Source: M55B129 sp964506505 (GTDB lineage Bacteria; Bacillota; Dethiobacteria; DTU022). From it: a stretch of DNA of 52,691 bases. The DNA is taken from positions 1 to 52,691 of the forward strand of contig CAZDKY010000064.1 in NCBI GenBank assembly GCA_964506505.1. The letters are read 5' to 3'. Under the pieces are notes generated by a model, which had not been told where the DNA came from, did no database searches, and was given only the letters and a program-made list of their open reading frames with translations. Position numbers and translations under genes: made by a program. Positions 33,033 to 42,071 of this stretch are shown in pieces (the stretch's first letter is position 1; each line of letters starts with the position of its first letter).

Positions 33033-34757
33033 ATGAATCCTAATATGACCTCGAAAACAACAAGCTTACTGCCGCGTTTGCGCCTGGCAGCTTCAGGAAA
33101 GAACGGTATTACCTTCGTCGGGTCAGCAGCAAAAGCCGAGGATCAACAAGTTGTTACATGGCACACTTTGCATGAAGAAGCTCTTGTCGCAGCTTCCGTT
33201 TTACAGGCTCGCGGTGTAAAACCGGGTGATCACGTCGCCCTGCTGGGCCTGACCAGCCGTTCACTGGTAACTGCCATCCAGGCAGTGTGGCTCGCCGGAG
33301 CCTGCGTTATTGTGTTACCTATACCGATGCGCATGAACTCTATCAGCGAATTTATCTCACAAACCAGGGCCCATCTTCACAGCGGAAATGCAAAGATGTT
33401 GTTACTTTCTTCCGATCTTGCCGCCCTTTATGAACCACAGGAGGGTGATCCTGCTGTTGTACTGCTGGATGAACTAATGCCCGGTCCGGATAAACTGTCG
33501 AGTGTTTCCTATCAGCCGATTGATGACGACCCGGACCGCCTGGCTATCCTTCAGTTTACATCGGGTTCAACATCCGCTCCGAAAGGGGTAATGCTTCCCC
33601 ACCGGGCAATCTGCGCTAACATTGATGCCATGGACGAACTGATTAAACTGGACCTTGAAGATGATGTTTTAGTATCCTGGCTTCCCCTCTATCATGATAT
33701 GGGCCTGATCGGGATACTGACAACGAGCATGATCAAGGGCTGTTCACTGGTTCTGACTGCACCCCAGGATTTTCTCAATAAACCGGCCGACTGGATGCGC
33801 TGGATGAGCAATTACCGGGGCACAATAACCGCTGGGCCAAACTTTTCATATATTCTGGCCACGCGCGCCCTCCGCCGGATGAGCAATAGCGGAGAACTTC
33901 TCGACCTTAGCAGAATACGCATGGCTTTAAACGGTGCCGAGCCGATCGATCCCGATTCGGTAGAGAAATTTGTCGAAGCGGCTGCCCGGCACGGCTTCCG
34001 CCCGGGAGCTGAATTCTGCGCCTTTGGAATGGCGGAAGTAACTATTGCCGGAACTTTCCCTCCGCTGATGAAGGGGATGGTCTGCGACAGTGTTGACCGC
34101 GTCGCCCTGGAAAATGAAAGCAGAGCCAGGCCCGCCGACCCGGCCCTGCTTTCTACCCGCCGCCTTCCCCTTCTTGGTTCTCCCGTGCCCGGCTTGCAGA
34201 TGCGAATTACCGATCCGGAAACCGGCCTCCCCCTGCCTCCACGGAAGGTTGGAGAACTTCAGGTCAGGGGCGCTTCGGTGACTACGGGTTATTACAACCG
34301 GCCCGACCTGACAGAAAAACTATTCGACGATGGCTGGCTTCATACCGGCGATCTCGGCTACTTTGTCACCGCTCCCGACGGCCAAACTGAAGAACTGGTT
34401 ATCTGCGGACGTCTCAAAGACGTAATCATCATAGCCGGCCGCAACGTATATCCCGAAGACATCGAAAGAGCAGCCGGAACCGTGGAAGGCGTGAGAAAGG
34501 GCAATGTCATTGCCTTTAGTATCGACAGCGGCCGGGGCAAGGAATCGGTTATCATTGTTGCTGAAGTAAAGGAAGGTTCTCATGCCGAAATACGCAAAAA
34601 AATTCGTTATCGGGCTCTCGGTGTATGCGGAATCAAAACGAAGGAGATAGTCCTGGTCAAGCCGGGAACCCTGCCTAAAACCAGTTCGGGCAAGCTGCAG
34701 CGCAGCCTCTGTCGAAAACAGTACCTTGATAATAAGCTGACTCCTGCTGAAGAGTAG
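33033..34757 (+). CDS. Fatty-acyl-AMP ligase-like adenylate-forming enzyme
   Basis: A 574-residue ANL-superfamily enzyme that would activate a carboxylic acid as acyl-AMP. The A3 motif is LQFTSGSTSAPKGVMLPH; SWLPLYHDMGLIG is typical of fatty-acyl-AMP ligases and absent from ordinary acyl-CoA synthetases; the later motifs include GAEPIDP, HTGDLGYF and GRLKDVIIIAGRNVYPEDIE, with the terminal lysine motif KTSSGKLQRS. FAALs normally hand the acyl group to an acyl carrier protein of a polyketide or lipid pathway; no carrier or synthase gene is visible here. An in-frame start at 32985 exists; 33033 or 33042 is likelier. Confidence 0.87.
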   Translation: MNPNMTSKTTSLLPRLRLAASGKNGITFVGSAAKAEDQQVVTWHTLHEEALVAASVLQARGVKPGDHVALLGLTSRSLVTAIQAVWLAGACVIVLPIPMRMNSISEFISQTRAHLHSGNAKMLLLSSDLAALYEPQEGDPAVVLLDELMPGPDKLSSVSYQPIDDDPDRLAILQFTSGSTSAPKGVMLPHRAICANIDAMDELIKLDLEDDVLVSWLPLYHDMGLIGILTTSMIKGCSLVLTAPQDFLNKPADWMRWMSNYRGTITAGPNFSYILATRALRRMSNSGELLDLSRIRMALNGAEPIDPDSVEKFVEAAARHGFRPGAEFCAFGMAEVTIAGTFPPLMKGMVCDSVDRVALENESRARPADPALLSTRRLPLLGSPVPGLQMRITDPETGLPLPPRKVGELQVRGASVTTGYYNRPDLTEKLFDDGWLHTGDLGYFVTAPDGQTEELVICGRLKDVIIIAGRNVYPEDIERAAGTVEGVRKGNVIAFSIDSGRGKESVIIVAEVKEGSHAEIRKKIRYRALGVCGIKTKEIVLVKPGTLPKTSSGKLQRSLCRKQYLDNKLTPAEE

Positions 34758-34831
34758 ACAACCAGTGGAGGATAAATCGGTCCTAACGGGTCTGGAAAAT
34801 GGTTACACAATATTGTAGTAGGAGGTTAATC

Positions 34832-35356
34832 ATGACAGAATCGAAGCCTGAGGCAATAATCGAAATGGAAAACGGTGCTCTAATAAAGTTGGAACTTGAT
34901 CCTGATTCTGCTCCGAATACTGTGAAAAATTTTATCACTCTTAGCGGGAAGGGATTTTACAGCGGGCTTATCTTCCACCGGGTTATCCCCGGGTTCATGA
35001 TTCAAGGTGGCTGCCCGGAAGGCAACGGAACCGGCGGCCCCGGTTATACAATCAGGGGAGAATTTACTGCAAACGGACATCACAACAACCTGAAACATGA
35101 ACGTGGAGTTATATCAATGGCCCGCGCACAGAATTATGATTCGGGCGGCTCCCAATTTTTTATTACCGTGTCAAATGCTCCACACCTTGATGGACAATAC
35201 GCTGCTTTTGGCCGGGTTACGGATGGAATTAATGAAGTGGACAGGATTGTCGCAGAACCGACCGATTCCGGTGACAGGCCACTTACAGAGCAAAAAATCC
35301 GGCAGATCAGGGTGGAAAACTTCGGTGTTAGCTGGGATCCGTCGAAAAAGATTTAA
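34832..35356 (+). CDS. Peptidyl-prolyl cis-trans isomerase, cyclophilin type
   Basis: A 174-residue single-domain cyclophilin. FHRVIPGFMIQGGCPEGNGTGGPGYTI contains the catalytic Arg and active-site Phe/Met/Gln, followed by RGVISMARAQNYDSGGSQFFI and GQYAAFGRVTDG. It has no signal peptide, so it is cytosolic. AGGAGG lies about 7 nt before the ATG at 34832; an upstream frame from 34799 is unsupported. It may be co-transcribed with the acyl-AMP ligase 74 bp upstream, but there is no functional link evident. Confidence 0.95.
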   Translation: MTESKPEAIIEMENGALIKLELDPDSAPNTVKNFITLSGKGFYSGLIFHRVIPGFMIQGGCPEGNGTGGPGYTIRGEFTANGHHNNLKHERGVISMARAQNYDSGGSQFFITVSNAPHLDGQYAAFGRVTDGINEVDRIVAEPTDSGDRPLTEQKIRQIRVENFGVSWDPSKKI

Positions 35357-35391
35357 TGTAATGATCTTTTTGCAGTTGAAAACCTTTCAAG

Positions 35392-36267
35392 TCAGCCGGC
35401 AGGCCTGATCCTGCGGCGGAGTGCATCGATATGAGCAGGGGTGGTACCGCAACAACCGCCGACTATGGTCGCTCCCGCAGCAAGACAGGCCAACATCCCT
35501 TCAGCGAATTCTTCAGGCTGCATGTCGAAGACGGTTTTGCCGTCTGCCAGCTTCGGCTTCCCCGCATTAGGCTGGACTATAACCGGCAGAGCAGTGCTTT
35601 TTTTATAAAGGGCCACTATTTCCGCCATGCCCAGCGGATCGAGATCACCACAGTTGGCTCCTACAGCATCAGCACCGTATTTTTCAGCAGCTTCGGCAGC
35701 CTCCTTGACAGTAACACCCATGATTGTCCGACCACCCTTGCCGCTTGATGTATAAGCAAGGGATAGAATAACCGGTAAATTATTTTTTTCACGGCATGCT
35801 CTCAGGGCACATTCTGCTTCACGCAGATCGCTGACCGTTTCAATGATCAGACCGTCGACGCCCTCTTCGGCAAGGATAGACGCCTGCTCGGCGTAGCATT
35901 GATAAAACTGATCTTCCGTAAAAGTTCCATACGGTTTAAGAAGTTCTCCAGTAGGCCCGAGATCGCCAAAGACCGGCAGTTTGCCGCCCGCAGCTTCAAC
36001 AGCAAGGCGCACCGCTGCGCTGTTTGCTTCTCGCATGGAGACAGCAGCCTTTCGCTTTACCATGCTGATGTGGTTCAGGATAAAGGTATTGGTAATCAGC
36101 ATATCCGCCCCGGCTCGGACATAATCCTGATGAACTGCTAACACTGTCTGCGGGTTTCGCAAGTTACTTTCCACCCCTGTATCACCGCCCCGGGCAGCTA
36201 CTTCTGTTCCCATAGCCCCATCAAAAAGCAAAATCCTTTTTTCGCCAAACAACCTTGTGAAATCCAT
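35392..36267 (-). CDS. Homocysteine S-methyltransferase domain protein
   Basis: A 291-residue protein matching the N-terminal homocysteine-binding barrel of MetH: LLFDGAMGTEVAARG near the start, and the zinc ligands in GANCG and GGCCGTTPAHI. No folate-, B12- or reactivation domain is present, so methyl groups must come from elsewhere: a separate corrinoid protein, S-methylmethionine or a betaine. ATG at 36267 has GAGAAAGG 9 nt upstream; a TTG at 36276 is less likely. It converges on the cyclophilin gene. Two corrinoid proteins in this window (46412 and 48080) are possible donors, as inference only. Confidence 0.87.
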   Translation of the reverse strand: MDFTRLFGEKRILLFDGAMGTEVAARGGDTGVESNLRNPQTVLAVHQDYVRAGADMLITNTFILNHISMVKRKAAVSMREANSAAVRLAVEAAGGKLPVFGDLGPTGELLKPYGTFTEDQFYQCYAEQASILAEEGVDGLIIETVSDLREAECALRACREKNNLPVILSLAYTSSGKGGRTIMGVTVKEAAEAAEKYGADAVGANCGDLDPLGMAEIVALYKKSTALPVIVQPNAGKPKLADGKTVFDMQPEEFAEGMLACLAAGATIVGGCCGTTPAHIDALRRRIRPAG

Positions 36268-36345
36268 CTCGGTCAACCTTTCTCCGCTACACGGGTTGAT
36301 GATTCCGGTTTGCTCTGATAATTTCTGCTATTATATCAGTTTCCG

Positions 36346-36380
36346 GCAGGAGGTGAAAAATCTCCTGCTTTTCTTTTTTT
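36346..36380 (+). terminator. Terminator-like hairpin, plus strand
   Basis: GCAGGAG and CTCCTGC form a 7-bp stem with a 9-nt loop, followed by TTTTC and a run of Ts. No plus-strand gene ends here, so it may stop antisense transcripts or act on the minus-strand promoter whose TATAAT lies at 36330-36335. Confidence 0.4.
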
Positions 36381-36478
36381 TGCATTCGATCTTCTTTTTT
36401 CAATACACCTTTACGACAACCGGGCCAGGCAATGTTGATCCTGTTGCACAACAAAATAACTGATCGACCGGGCTCAAA

Positions 36479-38485
36479 TCATTTTTCTATACGGCAAAGA
36501 CAATCATAGAAAGCGGCCTGACAGCCCATATCCGTGGTTCGGGCGGGGGTAAGTTTGTTCACTGCGGCCCCGCTTTCATACCACCAGCCCTCATAAACCA
36601 CTACTGCATCAGGGGGCACCCGGTCGCTGACTGTTGCTACCGCCTGCAGACAACCCCTTTTTGACCAAACGGTTATTTTTTCTCCGCCTTTGAGGCCTTC
36701 CTGTTCTGCCGTCCGAGGGTGAAGATAAGCTTTAGGGGTGACCTCTCCATCCGGCAGACGGTGCGATGAATGGATTGAATCGCGGTGATGGGGTGTAACA
36801 AACCAGTAACAGTAACCTTCTCTGCGCAGTTTTTTGTCGCCAAGTTCAACAGGCTCCCGGTAAACTGGTAGACCGCCTACACCATCATTTTCCGCCGTCG
36901 GTGAATAGAAATTGTATCTGCCATCAGCCGTTTCAAAGACCCTGCCGGCCCAGGGGATATCATTCCCACCAGGCAGCAGGTACGGGCTGTTTTCCCTGAT
37001 CTCTTCCAGGGTCACTCCCGTTTTATTCGTCAGAGGCTCTATAGCCCGGGCCAGGAGGCGATCCGGTTCGGGAGCGGGGAATCCCTCTTTATCGAGCAGG
37101 AGAGCCAGGTCTCGTAGATAAACGTACTCAGGCCGGCATTCGGCAGGCGGCTCAATGCATTTGGCACTGTATACCAGGTACTGATGGCTCATTGAATTAT
37201 AAAAGAGATCCTCTGTTTCAAGAAAGGCTGTAGCAGGCAAAACCAGGTCCGAAGCATTTGCCGTATCGGTCATGAAATGTTCAGCAGTAACTACGAAAGG
37301 CACTCGTTTAAAAGCCCGCCGCAGATCGTCACTGTCACCAACCTGAGTTAAGGGATTGGCCCGGCTGATGTAGAGAAAATCAACCGGCGGGTCTGAAAAC
37401 TCAGAGATTGCTTTCGCCAGCCCCGGCTTGGGGTAACGGCGGCGGATGGGCTGGAGATCTTCACCGTTTAAAAAAGAATCATCAACGAGCCGGGATATTT
37501 GAAAGTTGGCATAAGAAGCGCCGCCCCCCCTAACTCCTATATTCCCCGTCAGGGCCGCCAGGGCATCAACAGCCCGGACCGTATTGCCCCCGTTGCTGTG
37601 CCGCTGGAGGCCTATGCCAATTACCAGGGCCGCCGGTTTGGCGGTAGCATAATCGACGGCCAGATTTTCGATCACCTCCGGGGCAAGCCCGGTCAGGGAA
37701 GCTGTTTTATTAAGGGAGAATGCTGCAGCCATTGTCCTGTATCGTTCAAACCCGCTGCTGGCTGTAGCAATAAAATCACGGTCAAGGAGTCCTTTTTCAA
37801 TGATCATGGCGGCCATCCCCAGGGCCAGCGCCCCGTCACTGCCTGGCTTGACCCTGATATATTCGTCGGCAAGAGCTGCCGTAGCCGTGCGCAGAGGGTC
37901 GATTAAAATGACCCGGGCTCCCTTTTTTTGAGCCTGCCGGATGAATGGCAGCAGGTGCGGTTGAGTATGAGCAGGGTTACGCCCCCATATGATAATCAGC
38001 CGGGCATTGGCCAGGTCTTCGTGGGGATGGGAGTAAACCTCCCCGAAATCATACCGTTGAGCAGCCAGGCCGGCCGCCCAGCAGAGGCTGCCCCGGTGCT
38101 CGGTGCAACCGCCGAGAGCGCTGAAAAATCGTGACTCTAAATTCTTCAACAATCCTCCGTATCCGCCGTCGTGATAATGCAGCAGCGAAAGCGGCCCGAA
38201 CCGGGCAAGGGCATCTGAAAGGTGGCAAGCCATTGCCTGCAGAGCTTCATTCCAGCCAATCCTCTTAAAGGAACCATTTTTTTTCAGCAGGGGATAACGG
38301 AGCCTGTCGGGATGATTAAGGCGGGCAAGATTTTGCCTCCCTTTTCGGCAGAGATATTTTCCGGTTATTTTTTGCTCCGGGTCCGGCGAAATGGAAAGAA
38401 GACGCCCCTTTTCAACTTCTACAAGCATGGCACACTGATCCCAGCAGTCGAGAGGGCATGTTGTTTTAATTGTCTTAATCAGCAA
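36479..38485 (-). CDS. Molybdopterin oxidoreductase (DMSO-reductase family)
   Basis: A 668-residue catalytic subunit. The N-terminal 4Fe-4S site reads CPLDCWDQCAMLVEV with a later Cys in YLCRKGRQN. The segment GSLCWAAGLAAQ supplies a Cys at the position that usually ligates Mo or W. Further motifs include IIWGRNPAHTQPH, LIDPLRTATAALADEYIRVKPGSDGALALGM, and the C-terminal MGD-binding domain (TPHHRDSIHSSHRLPDGEVTPKAYLHP). It has no twin-arginine signal, so it is cytoplasmic, and no partner subunits are adjacent. The substrate is unknown. The only in-frame starts are TTG at 38485 or the next CTG, both close to AGGTGA, so the exact N-terminus is uncertain. Confidence 0.88.
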   Translation of the reverse strand: MLIKTIKTTCPLDCWDQCAMLVEVEKGRLLSISPDPEQKITGKYLCRKGRQNLARLNHPDRLRYPLLKKNGSFKRIGWNEALQAMACHLSDALARFGPLSLLHYHDGGYGGLLKNLESRFFSALGGCTEHRGSLCWAAGLAAQRYDFGEVYSHPHEDLANARLIIIWGRNPAHTQPHLLPFIRQAQKKGARVILIDPLRTATAALADEYIRVKPGSDGALALGMAAMIIEKGLLDRDFIATASSGFERYRTMAAAFSLNKTASLTGLAPEVIENLAVDYATAKPAALVIGIGLQRHSNGGNTVRAVDALAALTGNIGVRGGGASYANFQISRLVDDSFLNGEDLQPIRRRYPKPGLAKAISEFSDPPVDFLYISRANPLTQVGDSDDLRRAFKRVPFVVTAEHFMTDTANASDLVLPATAFLETEDLFYNSMSHQYLVYSAKCIEPPAECRPEYVYLRDLALLLDKEGFPAPEPDRLLARAIEPLTNKTGVTLEEIRENSPYLLPGGNDIPWAGRVFETADGRYNFYSPTAENDGVGGLPVYREPVELGDKKLRREGYCYWFVTPHHRDSIHSSHRLPDGEVTPKAYLHPRTAEQEGLKGGEKITVWSKRGCLQAVATVSDRVPPDAVVVYEGWWYESGAAVNKLTPARTTDMGCQAAFYDCLCRIEK

Positions 38486-38603
38486 TCACCTGCTTCAATT
38501 CTTGTAGTATTGTTTATTAATCAGACAGCGGTTTTATCCTGCATTTCATCACGCCTCGCTGGAAATATTCATCAGCAGGATTGAATATCAAATCTGTGTT
38601 AAT

Positions 38604-38622
38604 CCCTCCGTCCCCCTGGCAC
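38604..38622. repeat. GGGGAC-type dispersed repeat
   Basis: CCCTCCGTCCCCCTGGCAC in the 146-bp gap between the molybdopterin gene and the DUF2804 gene, close to the sequence at 29819-29835. Confidence 0.4.
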
Positions 38623-38631
38623 ATGCCATTT

Positions 38632-39657
38632 TTACCATTTTGCATGATGCTCTTCAGTCCAGCCGATCATATCAGTGAAGGAATAAACCACTCCTTCTTC
38701 GTCTGTTACCGTTCCCGAAAATCGCCCGATTATCTGGTGCACTTCCGATTTTAACAGAACAAGATCGGTTTTGGCCACCCTCTCATAAAAAGGGATCATG
38801 GTAACATCAACCCTTTCGGTAACAGCAGTTCGGAAGTGCCACGGGTTCATGAGCGCTGCCGGGTTGTATTCAAAAATGAGGTCTTCACTTATTTTCGTCA
38901 GCACGCCGTCGATGCAAATGCCGTTTTCATTCATACCGGTACCGTCTGTCCACCCGGCCCCAAAATTTAGCCCTATAAGGGACCCCCGACTGCTGCCTGA
39001 AGCGGAAGCCCAGTTCCAGAAGCTGGAGTAAGGCCAGATACCGCGGCCGAAATCGAGACAGGCATAGCCTCCGACGGAGTCGTATTCTTTTTCACCAAGC
39101 TCTATTATACCCTCAACGGGCAGGGTATTCTGCTTTGAAGTAAACTGAAAACGGCGGGGGCTCCAGGGGATAACCACGTTTAAAGTTTCGTGATCCGGCG
39201 GTATCTTAACCGTTAAATCAGCTTTCAGGGTTTGGCCGTCAAAATCGGGGCACTTCAGCTTTATAAAAGTATATGAATCTCTCTTAACAAAGCTCATCCC
39301 CAGTCGTTTGTCGATAAAATTGATATCATCTTCCACTCGGTTGCCAAGAACGCAGCCTCGGCCAAAAGGCCTGGCAACCGTCAGCTCGTAAAAATAGTTG
39401 GTTTCAAAATCGAGGAAATAAACAAAGGCCAGGCCGAGGTAATCGGTATTGGAAAGAGTGGCGGAAAAAAGAAACTTTTCCGTGGTTATGCACCAGTAGT
39501 TCCAGCGCTTTTTTCGCAGGAAAGCACCATTAAGGTTGCAGTTATGCAGCGGACGGCGGGACCAGCCCACCGCGGCGGAGTTCAGATTCCCATCAGGCAG
39601 ACACAGGTTAACCGGCACTGCCAGTTCCGGTTCATTATAACTCCCTCGTTTATACAT
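38632..39657 (-). CDS. DUF2804 domain protein
   Basis: A 341-residue protein without a signal peptide. WSRRPLHNCNLNG, KRWNYWCITTEKFLFSATLSNTDYLGLAFVYFLDFET, DFGRGIWPYSSFWNWASASG and GWTDGTGMNENGICIDGVL are the conserved stretches of DUF2804. The fold is expected to be beta-rich and lipocalin-like. The biological role is unknown; members occur in anaerobes and in actinobacteria. GGGAGG lies about 7 nt before the ATG. It lies downstream of nothing obvious and appears monocistronic. Confidence 0.87.
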   Translation of the reverse strand: MYKRGSYNEPELAVPVNLCLPDGNLNSAAVGWSRRPLHNCNLNGAFLRKKRWNYWCITTEKFLFSATLSNTDYLGLAFVYFLDFETNYFYELTVARPFGRGCVLGNRVEDDINFIDKRLGMSFVKRDSYTFIKLKCPDFDGQTLKADLTVKIPPDHETLNVVIPWSPRRFQFTSKQNTLPVEGIIELGEKEYDSVGGYACLDFGRGIWPYSSFWNWASASGSSRGSLIGLNFGAGWTDGTGMNENGICIDGVLTKISEDLIFEYNPAALMNPWHFRTAVTERVDVTMIPFYERVAKTDLVLLKSEVHQIIGRFSGTVTDEEGVVYSFTDMIGWTEEHHAKW

Positions 39658-39916
39658 AATTCTTCCTCCCTTCAGGCTGATTCACTTTTTTAATTCACCG
39701 GCGGTTGCGGAAACCCTCTTCTCCTATAGAAGGAGACTATCACCCTGCAGCGAATTCTTAAGAAGTACATCGGAAGTGATGGAGCTGATTGCCGCTTTGC
39801 CATCTCTGCCGCCCGGTGCCTTAACCGCTCATATTTAGCCGGGTTCACTGCGAGCCTATTTCATGCAGGCATCACAAACTGCTTATAATAGTTGAGGTAT
39901 AAGGAAGGAGCCCATC

Positions 39917-40999
39917 ATGATTAAACTGGTCAAGAGTATTGCCATCCTGGTAGTCATCTTCCTGGCCATTCTCTTCATTATCTTTGTCATTAACCAGACC
40001 GGCCAGGCGGTAAGGCTGGCCGGTGAGGTTCATCCCCTTCTAAGCAGGATAACTCTCTTCGCCCTCCTGGCACTATATGCTGCAGTAATTATAATACCTC
40101 TCGCCGCGTTCTTCAGCAGACCGACGGCTTTAATCCCCCCTCAGGATAACAGCGGTGAAGCAAATGTAAAATACCTGCAGCGGCTCGCCAAAAGGCTCAA
40201 ACGAAATCCCGCTCTGGAAAATATTACAGTAGATCCCGCCGAACCGGCCTCGATAAAAGAAGCCCTGGCAACACTGGACCGAATAGCAGAAACCAGGGTC
40301 AAAGATGCCGCTTCCAATATTTTTATATTAACAGCCATTTCCCAGTATGGCGCCCTTGACGCAATAATCGTTTTACTGACCCAGCTGCGCATGATCTGGC
40401 AGGTCGCAGGTGTTTATAACCAGCGGCCGAACCTGCGGGAATTGTCCTACCTGTACAGCAATGTTTTTGCCACTGCCTTCCTGGCTACAAGGATCGAAAA
40501 CCTGGAGCTCCTGGAAGATCAGCTGGAACCGGTTATCGCTTCGATCATGGGCAGCTCCCTCTCTTCACTAACCCCCACATTCAATAACGTAGCCAATATC
40601 ATCACCAATTCGGTAATCCAGGGATCGGCAAACGCTTTCCTCACTCTGCGGGTCGGAGTAATTACCCTGGAATACTGCTCATCCCTCGTAAAACCGGAAA
40701 AAAACACCCTGCGTCGTATCGCCGCAGCCCGGGCCACCACTCTGCTGGCCAAAGTCCTGAGCGAATCAACTTACAAGGTTACCAGGGCTATCCTGCGTGC
40801 AACGGCCAAAACGGGCAAAAGGCCTTTTATCTTCGGACAAAACCTGATCAACAAAACCACTCACAGAACCCGCGAGGCAGGAAGATTGACCCTGCAAAAA
40901 AGCGAACAACTGGCCAGGGATATCAGCGAAGCAGTTAAACGGAGCAGCCACAGGCTGAAAAACACTTTCGGTAAGCCGGAAACGGAAGAAGATAATTAA
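39917..40999 (+). CDS. DUF697 (YcjF-like) membrane protein
   Basis: A 360-residue protein with two N-terminal membrane segments (about residues 5-25 and 45-65), then a helical domain with RVKDAASNIFILTAISQYGALDAIIVLLTQLRMIWQVAGVYNQRPNLRELSYLYSNVF, which matches DUF697. A long basic helical C-terminus follows. Relatives are thought to be membrane-anchored partners of GTPases or stress proteins, without a defined activity. AAGGAAGGAG lies 6 nt before the ATG. It is followed by the dipeptidase gene after 13 bp, so the two are probably co-transcribed. Confidence 0.83.
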   Translation: MIKLVKSIAILVVIFLAILFIIFVINQTGQAVRLAGEVHPLLSRITLFALLALYAAVIIIPLAAFFSRPTALIPPQDNSGEANVKYLQRLAKRLKRNPALENITVDPAEPASIKEALATLDRIAETRVKDAASNIFILTAISQYGALDAIIVLLTQLRMIWQVAGVYNQRPNLRELSYLYSNVFATAFLATRIENLELLEDQLEPVIASIMGSSLSSLTPTFNNVANIITNSVIQGSANAFLTLRVGVITLEYCSSLVKPEKNTLRRIAAARATTLLAKVLSESTYKVTRAILRATAKTGKRPFIFGQNLINKTTHRTREAGRLTLQKSEQLARDISEAVKRSSHRLKNTFGKPETEEDN

Positions 41000-41012
41000 A
41001 CGGGAGAGAAAA

Positions 41013-41999
41013 ATGGGAAAAGATCCGGTAATCGACGCCCACTGCGACACCGCAGGTTTAATGGCCCGGAAAAATACTGAGTATAATTTTACAAGCCACA
41101 ACCGGAACGGACATATTGACCTGCCCCGGCTCAGGGAAAGTGGAGTTACGCTGCAGTTCTTTGCCCTCTACATCGAAGACGAGCATAAACCGGTGGGCTC
41201 GCTGCGACGCTGTCTCCAGCTCCTGGATTACTATTACCGGACTATGGAAAGTTGCCGTGACAGCATATTTACTGTCTACAACAAAGCTGACCTGGATTAC
41301 TTTATAAAAAGTGATAAGTTGGCCGCCCTGCTCAGTATAGAAGGCGGTGAAGCGCTGGAAAACAGCATCGAAGTACTGCACATTCTCTTCCGACTTGGCA
41401 TTCGAGCCCTCGGTCTGACCTGGAACCAGCAAAATCAGCTGGGCACCGGGGTCGGCAAAGGCAGCAGCGGTGATGGCCTTACCTCCTTCGGCCGGACAGT
41501 TGTTCGGGAAATGAATACACTGGGGATGATAGTCGATCTGGCTCATATCAATGAAAAAGGATTTCATGATGCAATCGCAACAAGCAGCGAGCCGGTGATC
41601 GTCTCCCATGCCAACGCCCGCAGCCTCTGTGACCATCCCCGCAACCTGACAGATGATCAGCTGAAAGAACTGGCCAGATGCAGCGGCGTAATTGGCCTAT
41701 CTTTTTACCCTGCATTCATCTCCACGAGTGAGGCAACAATGGAAAATTTGCTCGATCACTTCGTTCACATTGCTGAACTCATCGGCACTGACCACCTTGG
41801 CTTTGGCTCCGACTTTGACGGGATCAACAAAGTAGTACCGGGGCTCGAAGACGTTACCGGCCTGCCCCGCCTGATCGAGGGACTGCAAAAGCGCGGGTTC
41901 AGCAGAGAGGAAATAAAAAAAATAGCGGGCATAAACTTCCTGCGTATCCTGAAGAAAGTTTTGCCCCCCTGGAAAAAAGAAAATTGCTCCACCAGATAG
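41013..41999 (+). CDS. Membrane dipeptidase family (peptidase M19)
   Basis: A 328-residue TIM-barrel metal-dependent amidohydrolase of the renal dipeptidase family. DAHCDT at residues 8-13 carries two metal ligands; SIEGGEA supplies the bridging Glu, VDLAHINEKGFHDAI and VSHANARSLCDHPRNLTDDQL the metal-binding His residues, and GFGSDFDG the conserved Asp. It probably cleaves dipeptides with D- or dehydro-residues in the cytosol; no signal peptide is present. CGGGAGAG lies 5 nt before the ATG. It is the second gene of a two-gene unit. Confidence 0.92.
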   Translation: MGKDPVIDAHCDTAGLMARKNTEYNFTSHNRNGHIDLPRLRESGVTLQFFALYIEDEHKPVGSLRRCLQLLDYYYRTMESCRDSIFTVYNKADLDYFIKSDKLAALLSIEGGEALENSIEVLHILFRLGIRALGLTWNQQNQLGTGVGKGSSGDGLTSFGRTVVREMNTLGMIVDLAHINEKGFHDAIATSSEPVIVSHANARSLCDHPRNLTDDQLKELARCSGVIGLSFYPAFISTSEATMENLLDHFVHIAELIGTDHLGFGSDFDGINKVVPGLEDVTGLPRLIEGLQKRGFSREEIKKIAGINFLRILKKVLPPWKKENCSTR

Positions 42000-42045
42000 G
42001 TAACGAGCAGAAAAATAGATCATCACCTACTTCTGCCCGTTACCT
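41998..42045. terminator. Inverted repeat between convergent genes
   Basis: AGGTAACG-A-GCAGAA (41998-42012) pairs with TTCTGC-C-CGTTACCT (42031-42045), 14 bp with one mismatch. It lies between the dipeptidase and MoaD-like genes and could serve both strands, although neither side has a strong T-tract. Confidence 0.45.
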
Positions 42046-42071
42046 GAAAGTAAAATAATCTCAGGCAGCCC

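Noticed and set aside
36346..36380. SAM riboswitch upstream of the homocysteine methyltransferase
   Set aside because: The hairpin is in terminator orientation on the opposite strand, and no SAM-aptamer core was found in the 36268-36400 leader.
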